Assembly: GCF_003813775.1 (NCBI RefSeq)
Contig: NZ_RPDH01000003.1
Location: forward strand, 496,001-560,000
Source: Chitinophaga lutea
Lineage (GTDB): Bacteria > Bacteroidota > Bacteroidia > Chitinophagales > Chitinophagaceae
Reading direction: 5' to 3'
Length of the DNA: 64,000 nucleotides
The stretch's first letter is position 1. The number at the start of each line of letters is the position of its first letter. The notes beneath the pieces were generated by a model. It was not told the DNA's origin. It did no database searches and saw only the letters and a program-made list of their open reading frames with translations. Below, piece after piece: positions 18,007-27,710 of this stretch. A program made the position numbers and the translations under genes.

Positions 18007-19278
18007 ATGCATTATCAATCGGCGGAAGAAGCAGTAAAGGTGGTCCAAAGCGGCCAGCGCGTTTTTATTCACGGCAGCGCGGCAACCCCGCTCGCCCTGC
18101 TGGATGCCCTGTTCAAACGCGGCCCGGAATTAAGGAATGTAGAACTGGTGAGCATCACCACCCTGGGCGATGCGGCTTTTAATAATCCGGATTTCGGCCG
18201 CAGCTTTTTTATGAATTCCCTGTTCGTATCGAAAAATGTACGGGATTTGGTGAACAGTCCGCATGGCGACTACGTGCCCATTTTCCTCAGCGATATTCCC
18301 CAGCTGTTCGAAAAGGGCGTGCTGCCGGTGGATGTGGCGCTGGTGCATGTGTCGCCGCCCGATAAACATGGCTACTGTACGTTCGGTACTTCGGTAGACA
18401 TTGCCCGCTCCGCGGTAAAATACGCCCGCCACGTCATCGCGCAGGTGAACCCGCGCATGCCGCGCACACATGGCGACGGCATCATTCATGTGAGCCGGAT
18501 CAATGCTTTCGTGGAAAGCCGCCAGGAATTGCCGGAAGTGAGCTACCAGCGGCAGATCAGCGAAACGGCGCTGACGATCGGGCGTTATTGTGCGGAATTG
18601 ATCGAAGACCGCTCCACCCTGCAAATGGGCATCGGCGCTATCCCTGACGCGGTGCTTTCGTGCCTGCATAATCACAAAGACCTCGGCATCCACACGGAAA
18701 TGTTTTCCGATGGCGTGATTCCCCTCGTGGAAAAAGGCATCGTGACCAACAAATACAAAAACAAACACCGCGGCAAAATCGTGACCGGCTTTGCCATCGG
18801 CACCCGTAAACTCTATGATTTTGTAGACGATAATCCCATGGTGGCCTTTCTCGATATCGACTATGTGAACGATACCAAGGTGATCCGTACCAATCCCAGG
18901 GCGGTGGCCATCAACTCCGCCATCGAAATCGATATCACCGGCCAGATCTGTGCAGATTCCATCGGCACTTACCAGTATTCCGGCGTAGGCGGCCAGATGG
19001 ATTTCATGCGGGGCGCAGCTTTATCGGAAGGCGGCAAGCCCATCATCGCACTCAACGCCATCACCAAAAGCGGCGCGTCGAAAATAGTGCCGTTCCTCAA
19101 GGAGGGCGCGGGCGTGGTGACCACGCGGGCGCATGTGCGGTATGTGGTCACGGAGTTCGGGGTAGCCGACCTGTTCGGCAAAAACCTCCGGCAACGAGCA
19201 CGGGCGCTGATGAACATCGCCCATCCCGATCATCACGAATGGCTCGATAAACACATCACCGAACGCTTCGGCAGTTAG
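18007..19278 (+). CDS. Acetyl-CoA hydrolase/transferase family protein (4-hydroxybutyrate CoA-transferase type)
   Basis: Cytoplasmic enzyme of 423 residues that moves CoA between acyl-CoA and a carboxylate, or hydrolyses acetyl-CoA. The catalytic glutamate is in GIHTEMFSDG (Glu231), where the family forms a glutamyl-CoA thioester. Other family stretches are LQMGIGAIPDAV, the HVSPPDKHGYCTFGTSVD segment and the late SGVGGQMDFMRGA. Length and order are normal for the 4-hydroxybutyrate/acetate CoA-transferase group; the exact acyl substrate cannot be told. It is a single gene, preceded by the dyad at 17965-17990. Its stop is only 14 bp from the stop of the convergent 2795-residue gene. Confidence 0.92.
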   Translation: MHYQSAEEAVKVVQSGQRVFIHGSAATPLALLDALFKRGPELRNVELVSITTLGDAAFNNPDFGRSFFMNSLFVSKNVRDLVNSPHGDYVPIFLSDIPQLFEKGVLPVDVALVHVSPPDKHGYCTFGTSVDIARSAVKYARHVIAQVNPRMPRTHGDGIIHVSRINAFVESRQELPEVSYQRQISETALTIGRYCAELIEDRSTLQMGIGAIPDAVLSCLHNHKDLGIHTEMFSDGVIPLVEKGIVTNKYKNKHRGKIVTGFAIGTRKLYDFVDDNPMVAFLDIDYVNDTKVIRTNPRAVAINSAIEIDITGQICADSIGTYQYSGVGGQMDFMRGAALSEGGKPIIALNAITKSGASKIVPFLKEGAGVVTTRAHVRYVVTEFGVADLFGKNLRQRARALMNIAHPDHHEWLDKHITERFGS

Positions 19279-19292
19279 CTGTTATCACTCCA

Positions 19293-22200
19293 TCAGTCAG
19301 ACAAATTGCTCAGCAGCAGGTACAACGGCACCTGCAGCACGGGCCGGCTATTGTCGTCCGAAAATACCGTCAACGCGAAAGTGAATTGCCCGGCGTTGCT
19401 TTCCGGATCATGCCCTTTCAGCCACAGATCGAGTGCGCCGGCGATAATAGCCGCCATGGCCGCGCCATGATCTTTGGCCGTAACGGTAGCGCTGGGCAGC
19501 AACAACACCGGCAATTGCACGTTGAAGGCGGCATTCGCCATCGTGTACTGGTATTCCGCATGGAACTTGATCAGCAGATCGGCGCTCACATCCTGCATGA
19601 GCGCGGCGAACAGCTGGGTTATGTTGTCCAGCATCGTGCGCACCTGTGGTGCGGGGAATATGTTGCTGTTGATGGTAGACACATCTACCGCCTGGTTGCT
19701 GCTCAGCAGCGGGATCAGCCGGTCGTAGAACCGTATCCACGGTGTTTGATAGATGAACCTCGGGTTGGTCGGCAGCCACTGCCCATCACGATCCTGCAAC
19801 AAATACTGGTTGCGTATCACGCTGGCGCCGGCCCAGCTGTTCTGCAATTGCAGGATGTCCAGCGGGGTCATGCGCACCGTCCGGTCGGGCTCCGTATTGC
19901 GGTCCGCAAACAGGAGGTAATCGCCATCCTTGTTTTTATACACGTACGTATTGTCCGCACCGCTAACCGCTTCGGCGGTGTACCCATCGATATCTACTGC
20001 AGGCATCATCGCCAGGGGATTGCCGGCATCGGCGATCACGGTCACGAGCAAACGTTCCGTATCGGTCTGGGCGCTTTCGGTGATGATATACGACAGGGTC
20101 ACGTCTGCCAGCGGCAACTGGCGGGCGGCATTGGACCTTTTGACCGCCTTGCGCGGGTTCACCTGGTTCCAGTTGCTCCATGCCGTAGCCACACCGGACA
20201 CGATGGTCAAAAACGCCTGCACGGCATTGTTGGCGGCCTGTGCGGTGCTGTTATTGTCTTGGACGTCCTGCGCGGTCAATGGCAGCAGGTAGGTCAGGAA
20301 GTCGGCGTGAATGGCGTCGTACACCGCCATGAACTGCGCCAGCGCCTGGTCGAGCGTGGGCGTATCATCGAGGGCTTTTCTTCTCGCGGCCACATTCGAG
20401 AGCGGTACGTTGAACTGCACCTGCGTATGAATGGTATCCTGCGCGGCGGAGAGGTTCTGGTACGTGTACCGGTAGTTCCATGTTCTCACCTGCGGAATGG
20501 TGATAGGCGGCACCGCTCCGTCGTTCACCGGGTATTCGGATGCCTGTGAAAGGATCGACGGCGGGGTGGGATAGGCCCGCAGCGGCACGGGAATGTCTAC
20601 CGGGCCGATGTCTCCCATCAGCGGGTCGAGCGGTATGATGAAGGTGAGCCACGATGACGCGAGGTAGCCGGTGATGCCCGGTACGGTATGAATGTCGCGC
20701 TCGATATGGCTGACGTTGTAACGCATCTGTTTGAATGAGAAACTGCGGCTGGCGGCCATATCCCGCGCTTCGAACATGTACGTCAACCACGAAGGGCCAT
20801 TGCCGAGCGGCACCTTGGCGGTGGAAAGCGTATACTCGGTGCTGGCGGGATCCGTGATGGGCAGCGACGGATCGGTGCCTTTCATGGAACCATAGAGTTG
20901 CGGTACGTACGGCGCTTCGGGCGGCTGATTGTTGCTGCCTTCCCAGCCGGAGTTGATCGTCACCGGTGTTTGTACCGCCGCCGTATAACGATAGGCGTTC
21001 GCCAGCGCAATCAGCGTGAGTTGTTTCCATTTGTCCTGCGCATTGCCGATGTTGGCTTTCGCCGTGCTGCCGGGCGTGATGATATAATCGATCGTTCCTT
21101 CTATCGCTTCCGCCAGTTGCTGTTTCTGATCCAGCACCTTCTGCAGCGTAACCCCATTGTCCAGCAAAAAGGCCGGCACCGCATAGGCGGGGCTCAGGAA
21201 GGCGTCTGCCGCTTCGAGGAACTGCAGTCCCCAGCTGTCGAGGTCGATGCTGCTGAAATGCTGCGTCACCGCCGCCCCGGAAGGATATGCTTTCCCGCTG
21301 CTGTAAGGCGATATGCCGGCATTGAAAGTGAGCAGCGTATTGGCCAGCGGGATGGGCGCGTAATAAAACACGGCACTGTTATCGAACGTATACCGGATGC
21401 CGCTGGCCCCGGTACTATCCATCCGCACCACCCACAACGCAGGCAGGTTGTCCGGGCCGGCCTGTTGTGTACCGGCAGCTACTTTCAGCAGAATGCCTTT
21501 TGTGGGCTGGTCTTTAAACGCGGCTTCAAACAACTGGGCAAAGGGCGTAAGGGAGAGGTAGCCGGAGTCGGTATCCGCGGTTTGTCCGCACGGCACGCCC
21601 TGCGACTGCGGTGGCACCGTAGTACCGGCACTGGCCACGCCCGGCGTTTGCGCAAAGGCGGGATCAACATGGGCCGTGCGTTCCATGGTTACCGACAGGG
21701 TGAGCGGGAAGGTGTCCGAATAGGCGGCAATCGTGGAAGGCTGCACCGCTGAAGTGAGCGTATACGGTACCGGCACGCCGGAAACACTGCTACCGGCCAG
21801 AATGCCTTTCAGGTACGCGATGATTGGCTGTACCAGTTCGCTGCTCAGCCTGCCGACATCGATCGTTCTTTTGCTGCCTCCGGGAGCGGCTTCCGTGCCA
21901 TCGATGGAGCAGTTGAAATACATCGCCATATCGGCGCCCAGCTGGTAATACAACCGCATGTAGGTCTGGAGGTCGATGGATGCCCGGTCTTTGGCGCTGT
22001 CGCCTTTGTAGCGGGAGGTGTCGAAACAGAAACTGAGCTGTATTTCCGGCGTGCCGTCCGGGTTGCCGAACTGATAATACACGCTCATCGACGGCCATTG
22101 CGATACGGCCGCGATCTGGTCGGTGTACAGCAATGCCATGCCTAACGTCAAGGGCGATACGTTGCTCATGGGCATGTTGCCGAACATATCCTGCCAGTTG

Positions 22201-25200
22201 AGCTGCATCTGCACCGTGGTGCCGGTCCCGGCGTAGGGGTTGGGATAGTCCTTATCGGTGCCGGACGCCTGCACGTATTTGTAGTAAGGGATCACCGCGG
22301 AATAGTTCCAGGTGTCTTCCGGCAGGTCGAGCGTTTTGCCGGCGCGCAGGTCGGCGATCTGCTGATCGTCGAGCGAATCGGCCGGGCCGGTGGGCAGCAG
22401 GTTCTGGTAAGCGCTGATACCCGGCAGCAAGGCGCCCAGCAGATTGAACTGGTTTTGCAGGTACACCTGGTCTTCCGCGATCGTCGGCGGTAACTTGGCG
22501 GGGTTGTATTCCCCGGGATTGTTGCGCAGCACAGAGTAACCGACGGTGCCCGCCGGAATGCTCGCAATACGGGTGATGATGTTGGCGCTTTGCGCGTATA
22601 CGCTGGTTTTGGAGGTGTCGATCCCGTCGCCGGTAATCACACTGTTTACGAACGATTCTACCGGCAGGGTTTTGTACGTGATCACCAATGTGAGCATGGC
22701 GGTGCCGTCTTCATTGAACAGGTAGTCCGGCAGGCCGCTGCCGTCGTCCGCACGATAATAAACATAATACCCGCCTGAGCGCACGATGCTGTTTTCCCAC
22801 AGCAGCTGGACGAAGTTGCCCGGCGTATTCAGCGTATTGTAACCCGTTGCCGCCACGGCTTTGGCCGCCATCATGGATGGATGTGTTTCCGTGCTCAGGT
22901 TTGCCTGTACGATGGCGAACTGCACCGCGCCGTTGGCTGCAGACACGAAACCGCCCGTGCTTGTATCGACAGGGTTGGGCTGGAAGAGCAGCTGCACCTG
23001 GTCGATAAACGCATCACTGCCATGCTGCTGGTCCTGGATGTAAGTCAGCAGGTCCTGCAGCAATATCACGCCGGCATCGTCGGCGCCGGTGAGGTTGAAC
23101 ATGTTGCCTGCCAGCGGTGTACCTGGCGCCAAGCCCGCCGTTATTTTCTGCGCGGTAATGGTGATGGCGGTGCCCCAGCGGTATTGCGAAACCGTCCCTT
23201 TTTTGTTGGTGCTGCCTTCCGGGGTGATGGTCTGTATGGAGAAGGGCAGCGCCTGGCCGGCATGCGCGGCGAATACGGCCGTCAGGTTGGCCGGCACCAG
23301 CCACAATACGGGCGGGTTTTGCAGGCCGGGGAAATATTCCCCGGGGTAATGCCATTGGGCGGGACTGTTCAGCGTAAAAGACTGCGGCGCATCGGTGTAG
23401 TTAACGATGGCCGACGGGGAACCTGCCTGCAGCGAAGGTTGCAGTACGATGTTGCGCATGTCGTTGATGCGCTGGATCTCATCGTTATTGATGGTCACCG
23501 TGAGCGTATCGCCGGTAACGCCGTTGAAGGTGATCCAGGTGTCGGCCGCCTGTTTGGTCAGCAGCACGGAGTAGGCTTCGTCTTTCGCGAGATTGGCCGG
23601 CAGGGGGAATTGTTGCCCCGTAAGCAGGTAGAGCGGCGTGATCGCCCCGGCAGACGCATCCGGCGGTGCGGGGAGGCGCAGGCCGTGCAGCAGGAAGCGC
23701 GAAGCCATGCCGCCTATTTCACTGGTATTCGCTTCGGTGATCACGGCGTTGACGAGATCCACCGCTTTCATCGTCGTCTTATCGTTGTCCTGCATGTAAT
23801 CGAGCGCATCCTGCAATACCGATTTCGCTACCAGCGCAATAAAATCCGTGAACATAAACGTGGGCATGCTCAGGTTGGGCTGCACTTCATAGTTGGGGTC
23901 GCTTACCTGCGTGCAGTCGTTACCGTAGTAAGCGGCCGTCAGCGCGTTCTCCGCGTCGATGCTCAGCATGCGGAGCAGGGCGGTGATATCGGTCACGTAA
24001 TGGGAGTCGCCCGTCATGCTCTGCGTGGCGAAATTCACCAGCGGGCCTTTGGTGCCTTTGTAATCGGTCTGCAATTGCAGCGCGGGCAATGCCGGGAACA
24101 CGGCCGCCTGCAGATCCTGCTGGGTGGCCGGGTCGGCGGCGGTAATCTTTATGGAGAAGAATGTTTTCAGGAAACTCAGGATGTCATACTGTTTGCTGTT
24201 CTGGTAGTTGAAAGGCGCCACGTTATCGGGCCGGTTGGAGAAATAACAGAGCAGCAGCGCCAGCTGGTCGGCCGTCACTTCCTGTTCATTCAGCCAGCTC
24301 AGTTTGATATCCGTTTTGCCATTGGTGAGCAATGCGCTGATGCACCAGTACAATGTACCCGTGGCCAGCGCTTTCACGCCATTGACAGTATTGGCAATTC
24401 CCGCGTCCGCCGTATCGATGTAAAACATGGCGCTGTACTGCGGGCCGGGCGTGCCATCCCCGGAGAGCGTGAGCTGCGGGATGAAATAGAGGTCCAGCAG
24501 GTAAGTGGTGCCGGTATCCGGCGTTACCGGTTGCCAGCAGAGCGTTACCGGCGTATCCAGCAAACGGCGGCGTTTGGCGGCGGGCGGGAGTACGCACTGG
24601 TTCCACATCGCGTCCTGTGTATGGTTTTCGCCGATGACAAACGCGGCTTTGACCATTGCCTTGAAACTGAGCGATATCCTGATCTTGAACAGGCCCAGAT
24701 TGATGGTCACCTTCAGCGAAACGGATACGCCGGCTTCGAAAGTAATGGGTATTTCCATGTAGCTTTCGATGGTGATGCTCACGTACACATACGCGAGGAT
24801 ATCCACGCGCGCGGAAATGATCGCGAAGTTCACTTCCCCGTAAATATGCCCAACCAGCCCGAATGTGCCCTGCAGCTTGTAGTAGATGTCGTCCGTCAGC
24901 GGTTCGCCATTGGCCCTTTTCAAGCCCTTCGTGGGCCTGAAAAATGCCAGCACACCCTGGAAGATGCCCACGGCGGTGAGGTACAGCCCGGCTTTCAGAA
25001 TGCCCTCGTCGACCGTTTTGCCCACGCCCAGTTGCAGCCCCAGCCCGAAAGATATCACGGGGTTGAAGATGCCGCATTGGGTAGTGGGTATATTGGTGGC
25101 GGTAGCGCCGCTCAGGTAACCGAAATAGAATCCGCCCGCCCCGATAAAAGGAAATACCTGCACGGTAAAGGAACGGGAGAAGTCGGTGATGCTGGCGGGG

Positions 25201-27680
25201 AAACCGAAGTCGAGGTAAAAGTTGCCGTTGGTGTAGATCTTGATCCCGATCAGCGGCAGGGTGATGGACACCTCGCCGAATTCAAGATGCCTGAATTCAT
25301 CGGGCAGCTGCAGGTCTATCTGATAAACACCGATGCTGTCGTTGACTTTTTTGTACAAAATCTCGAAATACAGGTTGCCGAAATACTCCGCCGTTTTATC
25401 GACGGAGATCATCATGCCGTACAGTTCCGGGTCGTTGAACACGGCGGCGAGGCGGTAAAACTTGGCGACGGTGAAATCGGCCCCCATCAGCCAGTGACTG
25501 TTCTGGTCGAAACTGAGCGCACCCGCGCCGTTGGGTTTGATGGGCACGGTGTTAGGCTGGCTGTTGGTATCGGAAAAAGCGGACCGCATCACGGTGATGG
25601 CCGTCTGGATATTGTTGATGTTCTGCGGCTGGGTGAAAGCGACGTGCTGCCCCATGCCGAGGAAGTGCAGGTTGAAGAACTGGTCGCCCATGCCCGGTAC
25701 GCCCGGCATGTTGCGCACCTCGCTGCCCTTGCCTGCCAGCGGCGCCGTGTCCGGATTGCCGCTGTCGATTTTCATGCCGAGGAAACTGCCTTCGAATCCG
25801 AGGTACACACCGGTCTCGTCTTTGGTAAGCGTCACGGCGCTCACTTTCAGGAACCCGAGGTCGATGTTGCTCTGGTAAATCACCTGCATGCTGTCTTTCG
25901 ACGTATCGTTCAGGTTGCGGACGTACTGCAGCGACAGCCCGTTGAGGCTGATGCTGTTCAATACCTTCCACGGCGCAGACAAAGTGAAGCCGGGGTCGAA
26001 GGAGGCGATCAGGTGGGTGATGATATCGCCGAGCGACATGCTGCCGAACGTAATGGTAATGATGTCCTGGTTCTTCACACTGTCGTGCACGTACTTGCAA
26101 ACGATGCCTTCCCATTCCAGGTACACTTCCGTGTCCGGCGTGCCGAACTTGTAGCCCACTTTGAACAGCATCCCGAGGAACAGCGCTTCTCCGGCGATGG
26201 TGCCGGATGTTTTGCCGTTGCTGTAAACAATGTCTACGCTGGCTTTGAGGTTCAGGTTAAAACTGTTATAGTTCAGCGTCCACAGCACTGAGCCGCCCGT
26301 ATTGTAGGTGGCGGGCTTGCCGGTGCTGCTGTTGGGCACATTGGCGGTGAGGTAGAGGTTGCTGACGCTCAGGCCCACGCCGTTCACCCACGACGGCAGG
26401 TTTTCCATGCCGAAGGGTTTCAGGAAGGTGAATGCAATGTCGATGAGCGATATCTGCTGGTCCGCGCCGGTTTTGGCGCCGTAACTCCAGCCGCTGCCGT
26501 CGTAGCCGGCAAATACGGTGAGGTCTACGCCCTGGTCGGGCAGTTTGGGGCCGATGTGGAAGGTGCCGCTGAACTGACCCGTAGTGCTGCCCTGCTGGCT
26601 GCTGATCATCAACGCCAGCGCCGTCAGCGTCAGCGAAAAATCATTGTTGACGGTGAGGAAGGTCCAGTCGGCCTTCACGCCGCAACTGATGCTGTAACTC
26701 TGTGACGAAGGCGCCACCTGCATGCTGAAGCTGGTGATGGCCGATTGCAGGTCGAGCGTAACATCGGGGAGGAACATCGTCACCAGGTCGCCGAGCTGTA
26801 TCTCGCCCTCGGTCAGCGTTACGCTTGCTACAAAGTTCGGAACGGTAGCGGAAACGGTCAGCGTATTGGAACCCGCCGGTCCGATGGTGAAATTACCGGT
26901 GATGGTAAACGACACGGTGCGGTTTGCGGGGTCGCCGGGGGCGGTCACAAAACATGCGATGCTGATGCCGGTCACGGCCAGCTTCGGCAGCAGCTGCCAT
27001 TGATAAGTGGGAGAGGTGCTGATGGTAAGCCCGAAATAACTGATGGAGGACGCCGTTGCATCGTAGAGGATATCGATCTCTTTCAACCCCAGGTCGGTGA
27101 GGGTGCTGAAAGGCTGCGGTAACAACGTGGTCAGGTTCACGCCGCCCACCAGCTGGAAGAAATTGGAGATGCTGGGATAGGGATCGAGAAAGTTACCCTG
27201 GAACAGCCATTTGTTATCGACGATGGGAAAGGCCATCCTTACTTCCAGCGTAGTACCTGCTTCAATCTTTCCGCTGACCCAACCCGTCACCGGCAAAGGC
27301 GATTCCGGCGCCGTCACCATGAAGGCAGGATCCTTCACGGCAAACCAGTCCACGCCCGGCAGGCCCAACTGCTGGCCTACAGGCGCCAGGTCCAGTTGTG
27401 CGTACAGGATGCTCTGGTTGAGGTGCAGCCGGATTTCGGAAGGAGCGGCAGCGAACGTGAACGAATCCGTGGTGCCTTTGATCAGGATGGTATCGGCATC
27501 CGGCATGCTGAGCGCCGCCTTGTCGATGATCAGTTGTTTGTCCGGCACAATCTGCGTATAGGCGCTGGCGATACCAGGCAGCTGCAGGGTGGCGGCGGCC
27601 GAAATAAACGGCAGCTGATCCTGGCTGTTCACCTGTTGCTGGAATCCTTCGTACAGTTGTTGCAATTGCTGCGGCGTCAT
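19293..27680 (-). CDS. Giant 2795-residue beta-rich protein of unknown function
   Basis: I do not recognise this protein with certainty. The N-terminal ~1050 residues are a long series of amphipathic beta strands with recurring short motifs (e.g. ITGNFTIGPAG, FSGTFHIGPKLPDQG, FEGSFLGMKID), ending in strongly hydrophobic alternating stretches around residues 880-1040 (SFGLGLQLGVGKTVDEG, VTINLGLFKIRISLSFKAMV). They recall large bacterial and fungal proteins of the DUF6603 kind, but that is memory only. The remaining ~1700 residues are mixed, with FQPNPVDTSTGGFVSAANG and YYVYYRADDGSGLPDYLFN. No signal peptide, transmembrane helix, T9SS tail or catalytic motif is seen. It is the last gene of a six-gene run, 30 bp after the 502-residue paralogue, and converges on the CoA-transferase gene. 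Confidence 0.85.
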   Translation of the reverse strand: MTPQQLQQLYEGFQQQVNSQDQLPFISAAATLQLPGIASAYTQIVPDKQLIIDKAALSMPDADTILIKGTTDSFTFAAAPSEIRLHLNQSILYAQLDLAPVGQQLGLPGVDWFAVKDPAFMVTAPESPLPVTGWVSGKIEAGTTLEVRMAFPIVDNKWLFQGNFLDPYPSISNFFQLVGGVNLTTLLPQPFSTLTDLGLKEIDILYDATASSISYFGLTISTSPTYQWQLLPKLAVTGISIACFVTAPGDPANRTVSFTITGNFTIGPAGSNTLTVSATVPNFVASVTLTEGEIQLGDLVTMFLPDVTLDLQSAITSFSMQVAPSSQSYSISCGVKADWTFLTVNNDFSLTLTALALMISSQQGSTTGQFSGTFHIGPKLPDQGVDLTVFAGYDGSGWSYGAKTGADQQISLIDIAFTFLKPFGMENLPSWVNGVGLSVSNLYLTANVPNSSTGKPATYNTGGSVLWTLNYNSFNLNLKASVDIVYSNGKTSGTIAGEALFLGMLFKVGYKFGTPDTEVYLEWEGIVCKYVHDSVKNQDIITITFGSMSLGDIITHLIASFDPGFTLSAPWKVLNSISLNGLSLQYVRNLNDTSKDSMQVIYQSNIDLGFLKVSAVTLTKDETGVYLGFEGSFLGMKIDSGNPDTAPLAGKGSEVRNMPGVPGMGDQFFNLHFLGMGQHVAFTQPQNINNIQTAITVMRSAFSDTNSQPNTVPIKPNGAGALSFDQNSHWLMGADFTVAKFYRLAAVFNDPELYGMMISVDKTAEYFGNLYFEILYKKVNDSIGVYQIDLQLPDEFRHLEFGEVSITLPLIGIKIYTNGNFYLDFGFPASITDFSRSFTVQVFPFIGAGGFYFGYLSGATATNIPTTQCGIFNPVISFGLGLQLGVGKTVDEGILKAGLYLTAVGIFQGVLAFFRPTKGLKRANGEPLTDDIYYKLQGTFGLVGHIYGEVNFAIISARVDILAYVYVSITIESYMEIPITFEAGVSVSLKVTINLGLFKIRISLSFKAMVKAAFVIGENHTQDAMWNQCVLPPAAKRRRLLDTPVTLCWQPVTPDTGTTYLLDLYFIPQLTLSGDGTPGPQYSAMFYIDTADAGIANTVNGVKALATGTLYWCISALLTNGKTDIKLSWLNEQEVTADQLALLLCYFSNRPDNVAPFNYQNSKQYDILSFLKTFFSIKITAADPATQQDLQAAVFPALPALQLQTDYKGTKGPLVNFATQSMTGDSHYVTDITALLRMLSIDAENALTAAYYGNDCTQVSDPNYEVQPNLSMPTFMFTDFIALVAKSVLQDALDYMQDNDKTTMKAVDLVNAVITEANTSEIGGMASRFLLHGLRLPAPPDASAGAITPLYLLTGQQFPLPANLAKDEAYSVLLTKQAADTWITFNGVTGDTLTVTINNDEIQRINDMRNIVLQPSLQAGSPSAIVNYTDAPQSFTLNSPAQWHYPGEYFPGLQNPPVLWLVPANLTAVFAAHAGQALPFSIQTITPEGSTNKKGTVSQYRWGTAITITAQKITAGLAPGTPLAGNMFNLTGADDAGVILLQDLLTYIQDQQHGSDAFIDQVQLLFQPNPVDTSTGGFVSAANGAVQFAIVQANLSTETHPSMMAAKAVAATGYNTLNTPGNFVQLLWENSIVRSGGYYVYYRADDGSGLPDYLFNEDGTAMLTLVITYKTLPVESFVNSVITGDGIDTSKTSVYAQSANIITRIASIPAGTVGYSVLRNNPGEYNPAKLPPTIAEDQVYLQNQFNLLGALLPGISAYQNLLPTGPADSLDDQQIADLRAGKTLDLPEDTWNYSAVIPYYKYVQASGTDKDYPNPYAGTGTTVQMQLNWQDMFGNMPMSNVSPLTLGMALLYTDQIAAVSQWPSMSVYYQFGNPDGTPEIQLSFCFDTSRYKGDSAKDRASIDLQTYMRLYYQLGADMAMYFNCSIDGTEAAPGGSKRTIDVGRLSSELVQPIIAYLKGILAGSSVSGVPVPYTLTSAVQPSTIAAYSDTFPLTLSVTMERTAHVDPAFAQTPGVASAGTTVPPQSQGVPCGQTADTDSGYLSLTPFAQLFEAAFKDQPTKGILLKVAAGTQQAGPDNLPALWVVRMDSTGASGIRYTFDNSAVFYYAPIPLANTLLTFNAGISPYSSGKAYPSGAAVTQHFSSIDLDSWGLQFLEAADAFLSPAYAVPAFLLDNGVTLQKVLDQKQQLAEAIEGTIDYIITPGSTAKANIGNAQDKWKQLTLIALANAYRYTAAVQTPVTINSGWEGSNNQPPEAPYVPQLYGSMKGTDPSLPITDPASTEYTLSTAKVPLGNGPSWLTYMFEARDMAASRSFSFKQMRYNVSHIERDIHTVPGITGYLASSWLTFIIPLDPLMGDIGPVDIPVPLRAYPTPPSILSQASEYPVNDGAVPPITIPQVRTWNYRYTYQNLSAAQDTIHTQVQFNVPLSNVAARRKALDDTPTLDQALAQFMAVYDAIHADFLTYLLPLTAQDVQDNNSTAQAANNAVQAFLTIVSGVATAWSNWNQVNPRKAVKRSNAARQLPLADVTLSYIITESAQTDTERLLVTVIADAGNPLAMMPAVDIDGYTAEAVSGADNTYVYKNKDGDYLLFADRNTEPDRTVRMTPLDILQLQNSWAGASVIRNQYLLQDRDGQWLPTNPRFIYQTPWIRFYDRLIPLLSSNQAVDVSTINSNIFPAPQVRTMLDNITQLFAALMQDVSADLLIKFHAEYQYTMANAAFNVQLPVLLLPSATVTAKDHGAAMAAIIAGALDLWLKGHDPESNAGQFTFALTVFSDDNSRPVLQVPLYLLLSNLSD

Positions 27681-27710
27681 AACATATCGGTTATTAAGCG
27701 AATGATGGAA

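Noticed and set aside
22881..26291. Open frame of 1136 codons on the + strand
   Set aside because: It is antisense to the 2795-residue gene, Arg/His/Gly-rich with no domain, signal or promoter; an artefact of GC-rich codon use on the other strand.
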